Assembly: GCA_020833055.1 (NCBI GenBank)
Contig: JAJHQZ010000001.1
Span: 186,001 to 250,000, forward strand
Reading direction: 5' to 3'
Length of the DNA stretch: 64,000 nt
Source: Candidatus Korarchaeum sp.
Lineage (GTDB): Archaea; Korarchaeota; Korarchaeia; Korarchaeales; Korarchaeaceae
Shown here one piece after another: positions 60,108-64,000 of this stretch. Numbering within the stretch: the first letter of the stretch is position 1; each line of letters starts with the position of its first letter. Under the pieces are notes generated by a model. The model saw nothing but the letters and a program-made list of their open reading frames with translations, ran no database searches and was not told the origin of the DNA. A program made the translations under genes and the position numbers.

Positions 60108-60854
60108 ATGGGCCTAGAGGAGCGTATAAGGAGAGAATCTGCTGAGAGGGCCCTCCTAGCTGTACTGCTCGACCCAGCTAAATTGGATGATGATGGAGCT
60201 AGGAAGTTAGCTAGAGCATCCTCCGAAGGGGGGGCTGATCTCATATTCGTCGGAGGATCTATAGGGGCTGGTTTCAGGTTAAATGAGATAATATTGAGCA
60301 TAAAGAGGGAATCCAATATACCGATAATCCTCTTCCCGGGGAACGTCGATGGAGTATCTCCTTACGCTGACGCGATACTCTTCATGTCCCTGCTCAACTC
60401 AACTAATCCTTACTGGATAATACAAGCGCAAGCCCTAGCTGCGATCCCGATAAAGAGGATGGGTCTCGAAGCCATACCAACGGCTTACCTCATAGTGGAG
60501 CCTGGGCAGAGGAGCGCTGCCGGTTGGGTGGGCTCAGTCAACCCCATACCTAGGGACAAACCCGAGATAGCTTTAGCTTATGCCACAGCAGCAGAGATGC
60601 TCGGTATGAGGTGGATCTATCTAGAGGCTGGGAGCGGTGCTGAGGCACCAGTCCCATCTGAGATGGTGAAATTAGTTAGGGAGAGGACGAATCTCGGTAT
60701 AATAGTTGGTGGAGGTCTCAGATCCCCTGATTTAGTGAGGGAGAGAGCTGAAGCAGGGGCTAATGTGATAGTAGTGGGGACGCACATCGAAGAGGGGAGG
60801 GATGCTGCAGCTAGGGTCAGGGAGATGAAGGAAGCCCTGAAGAGATCTCGTTAG
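60108..60854 (+). CDS. Geranylgeranylglyceryl phosphate synthase
   Basis: It makes the first ether bond of archaeal lipids from glycerol-1-phosphate and geranylgeranyl diphosphate. The PcrB-like TIM barrel is clear: LLAVLLDPAKLDD near 16-28, GADLIFVGGSIG near 42, PIILFPGNVDGVSPYADAIL near 71-90, YLEAGSGAEAPVP near 171-183, and IIVGGGLRSPD near 198-208, the phosphate-binding G-G-G-L/I-R. At 248 residues it is normal. It works before the geranylgeranyl reductase at 32480. Confidence 0.95.
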   Translation: MGLEERIRRESAERALLAVLLDPAKLDDDGARKLARASSEGGADLIFVGGSIGAGFRLNEIILSIKRESNIPIILFPGNVDGVSPYADAILFMSLLNSTNPYWIIQAQALAAIPIKRMGLEAIPTAYLIVEPGQRSAAGWVGSVNPIPRDKPEIALAYATAAEMLGMRWIYLEAGSGAEAPVPSEMVKLVRERTNLGIIVGGGLRSPDLVRERAEAGANVIVVGTHIEEGRDAAARVREMKEALKRSR

Positions 60855-61036
60855 AGGGAGTCTCTAAAATAGACCTCCCGTCATCCTTGAATCTCATAAA
60901 TGACGTTAATAGTCCTTAGATCGTATTAGAGATCTCTCCTCACTAGACCTCGGGTAAGTTGAGTTGAGAGACGCTTCTCAGAGTACGCGAGGGACCGGGC
61001 GTAAAGCTTAATATTTGGTACTTCAGCAGACTATGA

Positions 61037-61109
61037 AGCCCCGTGGTGTAGCGGCCAAGCACGCCGGGCTCTGGACCCGGAGACCCCGGTTCGAATCCGG
61101 GCGGGGCTA
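61037..61109 (+). tRNA. tRNA-Gln (CTG)
   Basis: Acceptor AGCCCCG/CGGGGCT with A73; the anticodon loop CTCTGGA gives CTG. It differs from the tRNA-Gln (TTG) gene at 21888 mainly in the anticodon and shares its flanks: a GTAAAGCTTAATA element at about 61011-61023 and CTATTTCAGTTTCATT after the gene. Confidence 0.95.
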
Positions 61110-61351
61110 TTTCAGTTTCATTCATCTTATCTCAAAAGTCCTTCGAACTAATAAACGAATTATCTCCTCACGCCCCCTAGCTCTCCTGAACTCATCGAGC
61201 CTCACTGAAGCGAGTGAAAGCCCTCATGTCGAGCCCAACTGTCGCTCATGATCCAGCCCACCGCCCGCTGAACGGAGCGGAAGATCTCCAATGCTTAGTG
61301 ACAAAATTAGAATAGAGGACCGGGCGATTGCTCAACATATCTTCGAGATAG

Positions 61352-61425
61352 CGGGCCCGGGGGGCTTCGAACCCCCGACCCCCCGGTTAAGAGCCGGGTG
61401 CTCTACCATTCTGAGCTACGGGCCC
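61352..61425 (-). tRNA. tRNA-Lys (CTT)
   Basis: Minus-strand cloverleaf with acceptor GGGCCCG/CGGGCCC and G73. The anticodon loop CTCTTAA gives CTT on a CCCGG/CCGGG stem. No intron. It lies between tRNA-Gln and sucC. Confidence 0.95.
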
Positions 61426-61457
61426 CTCTTCATTGGATGGTGATGTAATAAAAAACC

Positions 61458-62594
61458 TTACGCTCGCTTAGCGAGTTCTACAGCGTACTTCACTGCCTCC
61501 TCAGCAGACTCCGTAGCCTTTATCCCTATCTCCTCGAGTATCCTCTTCCCCTCATCCGCTTGATTCCCACTCATCCTGACCACTACCGGGATCTTGAGCA
61601 ATCCCTTCTCCTTGATAGATTTAACTCCGAGCGCGACGTCTAATGCGCTCGTGATACCGCATAAAGTGTTTATCAAGACGACGCTGACCCTCGGGTTCGA
61701 GAGTATTATCTCTAAAGCGTTAGCTACTCTCTCCGCTGAGGCCCCTCCTCCGACATCGCAGAAGTTAGCTGGCTTACCACCGAAAGTGTGGACCATATCC
61801 ATAGTAGCCATAGCTAAACCAGCCCCATTCGCCATAGTCCCTATATTACCGTCCAACTCTACGTAAGCTATATCTCTCTTCCTCGCTTCATTCTCCCTAG
61901 GGTTCTCCGATGAGTAATACCTCTTCTCGAATTCCATGTGCCTGAAGAGAGCGTTATCGTCTACCTCTATCCTAGCATCCAGTGCTACGAGCCTCCCATC
62001 CTTGGTCAGTGCTAGGGGGTTTATCTCGAGCATCATCGCATCATATTCGACCGCTATATCCCATAATGAACTTATTATCCTCTGTATCTCGTTAACTTTA
62101 TCCGGGACGTTCTTGGCTGCGTTTTTAGCTAGAGCCCTAGCTATATGGGACCTCATCCCTATGAGCGGATGGACGGTCCTCTTCTCTATTGACTCGGGGT
62201 GGCTTGCAGCTATCTCCTCAACATCCATCCCTCCGTAAGGGGTGGATATGAAGGTCATGCCCCTCGAGTTCCTGTCAATTATCCCTCCGATATATATCTC
62301 GGTGACTGTATCAATAGGTTCCTCGACAAGCAAGGAGCTCACTTCATATCCATAGAAAGTCCTTGAAAATAGCTCTTTAGCTACTTCTCTCGCTTCATTT
62401 GGGGAATTGACTAACTTTATTCCGCCAGCTCTCCCTCTCTGTCCATGGGGTATCTGTATCTTCAGGACCCCCCTTCCTCCAAGTTTCTCAACAGCTGAAG
62501 CAGCTTCCTCAGGATCTCTCGCTAGAATTCCCTTCGGAATCGGTATACCCTTAGAGGCCAGGGCCTCCTTTGACTCATACTCCAGAAGCCTCAT
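61458..62594 (-). CDS. sucC: Succinyl-CoA synthetase beta subunit
   Basis: The ATP-grasp subunit, which binds nucleotide and pairs with SucD to interconvert succinyl-CoA and succinate with ATP formation in the citric acid cycle. It starts MRLLEYESKEALASKGIPIP, has GGRGVLKIQIPHGQRGRAGGIK near 39-60, EINPLALTKDGRLVALDARIEVDDNA near 195-220 and DVGGGASAERVANAL near 269. The length of 378 is usual. It is transcribed away from sucD across a 65-bp shared promoter region rather than in one operon. Confidence 0.95.
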   Translation of the reverse strand: MRLLEYESKEALASKGIPIPKGILARDPEEAASAVEKLGGRGVLKIQIPHGQRGRAGGIKLVNSPNEAREVAKELFSRTFYGYEVSSLLVEEPIDTVTEIYIGGIIDRNSRGMTFISTPYGGMDVEEIAASHPESIEKRTVHPLIGMRSHIARALAKNAAKNVPDKVNEIQRIISSLWDIAVEYDAMMLEINPLALTKDGRLVALDARIEVDDNALFRHMEFEKRYYSSENPRENEARKRDIAYVELDGNIGTMANGAGLAMATMDMVHTFGGKPANFCDVGGGASAERVANALEIILSNPRVSVVLINTLCGITSALDVALGVKSIKEKGLLKIPVVVRMSGNQADEGKRILEEIGIKATESAEEAVKYAVELAKRA

Positions 62595-62659
62595 GATGCA
62601 TCTGATACTTAATCATCGATATTTTTAATATTTGACCTCCCAGTCCGGGAGGTGGAGGC
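62595..62659. promoter_or_regulatory. Divergent sucC/sucD promoter region
   Basis: The 65-bp spacer has an AT-rich core (CGATATTTTTAATATTTG near 62615-62632) able to supply TATA boxes to both strands, and a strong GGGAGGTGGAGG ribosome-binding site for sucD. Shared control of the two subunits is an inference. Confidence 0.4.
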
Positions 62660-63535
62660 ATGGCGATACTAGTCAGGGAAGGGATGAGAGTACTAGTTCA
62701 GGGGATAACTGGAAGGCAGGGGACTATACATACGAAGCTGATGCTCGAATATGGGACGAAGATAGTTGCGGGCGTTACCCCTGGGAAGTCTGGAGCTAAA
62801 GTACATGGTGTGCCAGTTTTCGATTCTGTTGAGGAGGCTGTGAGGGAGAAGGGACCTATAGATGCATCTATAGTCTTCGTCCCAGCCCCTTATGCGATGG
62901 ATGCTGTTATAGAGGCAGTGGATAACGCTATTCCACTGGTCGTAGTCATAACTGAGGGGATACCCGTCCACGATACCGCTAAATTCGTCAGCTATGCGAG
63001 GAGCATGGGTACAACGATAATAGGTCCCAACTGCCCGGGCATAATAGCTCCGGGTAAGGTGAAGATAGGGATAATGCCAGCTGACTCCTTCGCGCCCGGA
63101 CCAGTCGGTATAGTATCGAGGAGCGGGACCCTGACTTACGAGATCTCCTTATCCCTGAAGAATGCTGGATATGGGTCAAGCACGACTATAGGAATAGGAG
63201 GAGATCCCATAACTGGTTTGAACTTCATAGAGGTCTTAGAGTTATTCAAGGAGGATCCAGAGACTAAAGCAGTCGTGATAGTCGGGGAGATAGGGGGAGA
63301 TGCTGAGGAGAGGGCAGCCAAGTACATAGCTCAGGGCTATCCCAAGCCTGTAGTGGCTTACGTGGCTGGGAGGACAGCTCCCCCTGGGAAGAGGATGGGC
63401 CACGCGGGGGCGATAATAACAGCTGGCCAGGGGACAGTCGAAAGCAAGGAAAGAGCTTTCTCAGAGGCGGGGGTTCCTGTAGCTAGGACTCCCTTCGAAG
63501 TTGCTCCCCTCCTAGCTGAAAGATTGAGGCATTAA
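62660..63535 (+). CDS. sucD: Succinyl-CoA synthetase alpha subunit
   Basis: The CoA-binding, phospho-histidine subunit. It has [20 protein letters not shown] near 11-30 (CoA-binding Rossmann loop), [19 protein letters not shown] near 122-140, [11 protein letters not shown] near 151-161 and the phosphorylated His248 in [13 protein letters not shown]. The length of 291 residues is typical. A strong ribosome-binding site precedes the ATG. The stop is 10 bp from the convergent neighbouring gene. Confidence 0.96.
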   Translation: MAILVREGMRVLVQGITGRQGTIHTKLMLEYGTKIVAGVTPGKSGAKVHGVPVFDSVEEAVREKGPIDASIVFVPAPYAMDAVIEAVDNAIPLVVVITEGIPVHDTAKFVSYARSMGTTIIGPNCPGIIAPGKVKIGIMPADSFAPGPVGIVSRSGTLTYEISLSLKNAGYGSSTTIGIGGDPITGLNFIEVLELFKEDPETKAVVIVGEIGGDAEERAAKYIAQGYPKPVVAYVAGRTAPPGKRMGHAGAIITAGQGTVESKERAFSEAGVPVARTPFEVAPLLAERLRH

Positions 63536-63544
63536 AGTCCTCAT

Positions 63545-64000
63545 CTAAGATTTGCAGGGAGGTATGTCCTCCAAGTAAACCACATCAGCTCGCTCGAGGA
63601 GGTAGCTGATATCAGCATTTAGATAAGGATCTACTTTAGCTATGAAAGCGCCGGATGGCGGATACATCTGAACTAAGCCTATAACGTAGAGCTTATCACC
63701 ATCTAAGAGGACATCATATACCTGTGAATTTCCCTGTGGCGTACCATTCCTTTGGACGAATATCTCCTGCGCCTTAGCGTGGTAAATAGATTCGTTCAAA
63801 TAAATTGCATATATCGATTCATTTATTAAGCCCACGTATCCAGTGAATAAATTGGGATCCCAGCCGAATATATAAGCTCTACCATTGAGCACCTTCGCCT
63901 TAGCTGCGCATCCCTCCCCGAACGGGGGCTTCCATCGAGCCTCCCCCAAGATGTTACCATCCTTATCTACGTATATGTAGCGGCAGGAGGAACTTGAAAC
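63545..64000 (-). CDS. C-terminal part of a beta-propeller-like protein (5' end outside window)
   Basis: The minus-strand frame stays open to the end of the window, so the TTG at 63949 is not the true start. The visible 152 residues repeat strand-turn units such as RYIYVDKDGNILGEARW, LNGRAYIFGWDPNLFTGYVG, VLLDGDKLYVIGLVQ and SGAFIAKVDPYL, as in beta-propeller or PQQ-like surface proteins. No function can be assigned. It ends with a Cys close to the C-terminus (IPPCKS). Confidence 0.6.
   Translation of the reverse strand, partial: VSSSSCRYIYVDKDGNILGEARWKPPFGEGCAAKAKVLNGRAYIFGWDPNLFTGYVGLINESIYAIYLNESIYHAKAQEIFVQRNGTPQGNSQVYDVLLDGDKLYVIGLVQMYPPSGAFIAKVDPYLNADISYLLERADVVYLEDIPPCKS

Noticed and set aside
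1-64000. CRISPR array, rRNA operon or intact insertion sequence
   Set aside because: No regularly spaced repeats, no rRNA sequence and no full transposase frame were seen.

Overview
The window looks like part of an archaeal chromosome from a thermophile of the TACK/Korarchaeota grade; a Korarchaeum-like organism fits best. That assignment is an inference from gene content, because no rRNA gene lies in the window. Archaeal and eukaryote-like information genes dominate: a histone, aRF1, aIF1, Spt4/Spt5, Rpb7, ribosomal proteins S24e, S27ae, L37Ae, L15e and S3Ae, GINS/MCM, Orc1/Cdc6, the small subunit of PolD, exosome Rrp4/41/42, SBDS, a proteasome alpha subunit, RNase P proteins and archaeosine TGT. 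Ether-lipid enzymes are also present. FtsZ co-occurs with PolD and with a Crenarchaeota-like gins23-mcm pair. Genes are tightly packed, often with ATGA overlaps, and many starts lie about 26 bp after a TATA-like box, which suggests leaderless mRNAs.

Layout. 1-8.3 kb: end of a membrane-anchored surface protein, ADP-forming acyl-CoA synthetase alpha, histone, an AIR-synthase-like protein, prephenate dehydratase, Tsr3, small regulators, aIF1 and a glycosyltransferase. 8.4-13.3 kb: an IS605/TnpB right-end relic, a tautomerase, then S27ae-S24e-Spt4, a 1-kb gap holding a GC-rich structured stretch, Rpb7, a PIN protein, two tRNAs and aRF1. 13.3-15.7 kb: a GlmU-like protein, five tRNAs and a decayed secreted-protein gene. 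16-20 kb: ftsZ-secE-spt5-L11-L1-L10. 20-33.7 kb: TyrRS, Mut7-C RNase, tRNAs, NAD kinase, gins23-mcm-hel308-purB-beta-CASP nuclease, GTPase plus Zn ribbon, TrmI and geranylgeranyl reductase. 33.8-40.9 kb: TgtA, dephospho-CoA kinase, radical SAM protein, a second TnpB relic, a retropepsin-like protein, an antitoxin relic beside tRNA-Pro, DUF92 and GT2. 40.9-50.8 kb: a large minus-strand cluster for RNA processing, ribosome and proteasome (Pcc1, Brix, L37Ae, exosome, SBDS, PsmA, RNase P proteins, L15e), then YchF-type GTPase, an NDP-sugar pyrophosphorylase and S3Ae. 50.8-57 kb: ECF transporter module, a candidate replication origin, orc1, DP1 and a GPN GTPase. 57-64 kb: three tRNAs, ValRS, DUF99, GGGP synthase, divergent sucC/sucD and the start of a beta-propeller-like protein.

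Thirteen tRNAs were read by eye: Ile-GAT, Ala-CGC, Cys-GCA, Arg-CCT, Gly-CCC, His-GTG, Ala-TGC, Gln-TTG, Leu-CAA, Pro-GGG, Ser-CGA, Gln-CTG and Lys-CTT. No CRISPR array and no intact transposase gene were seen.

The most notable signals are: a repeat cluster upstream of orc1 that looks like origin recognition boxes; two diverged TnpB/IS605-type right ends sharing a palindrome and tail; a 162-bp block of exact DNA identity between two otherwise diverged ECF ATPase genes; a beta-CASP nuclease whose conserved N-terminus has no ATG, GTG or TTG start; a tRNA-Ser gene with about 16 extra bases in the D arm; and a small ORF joined to pheA by an ATGA overlap.
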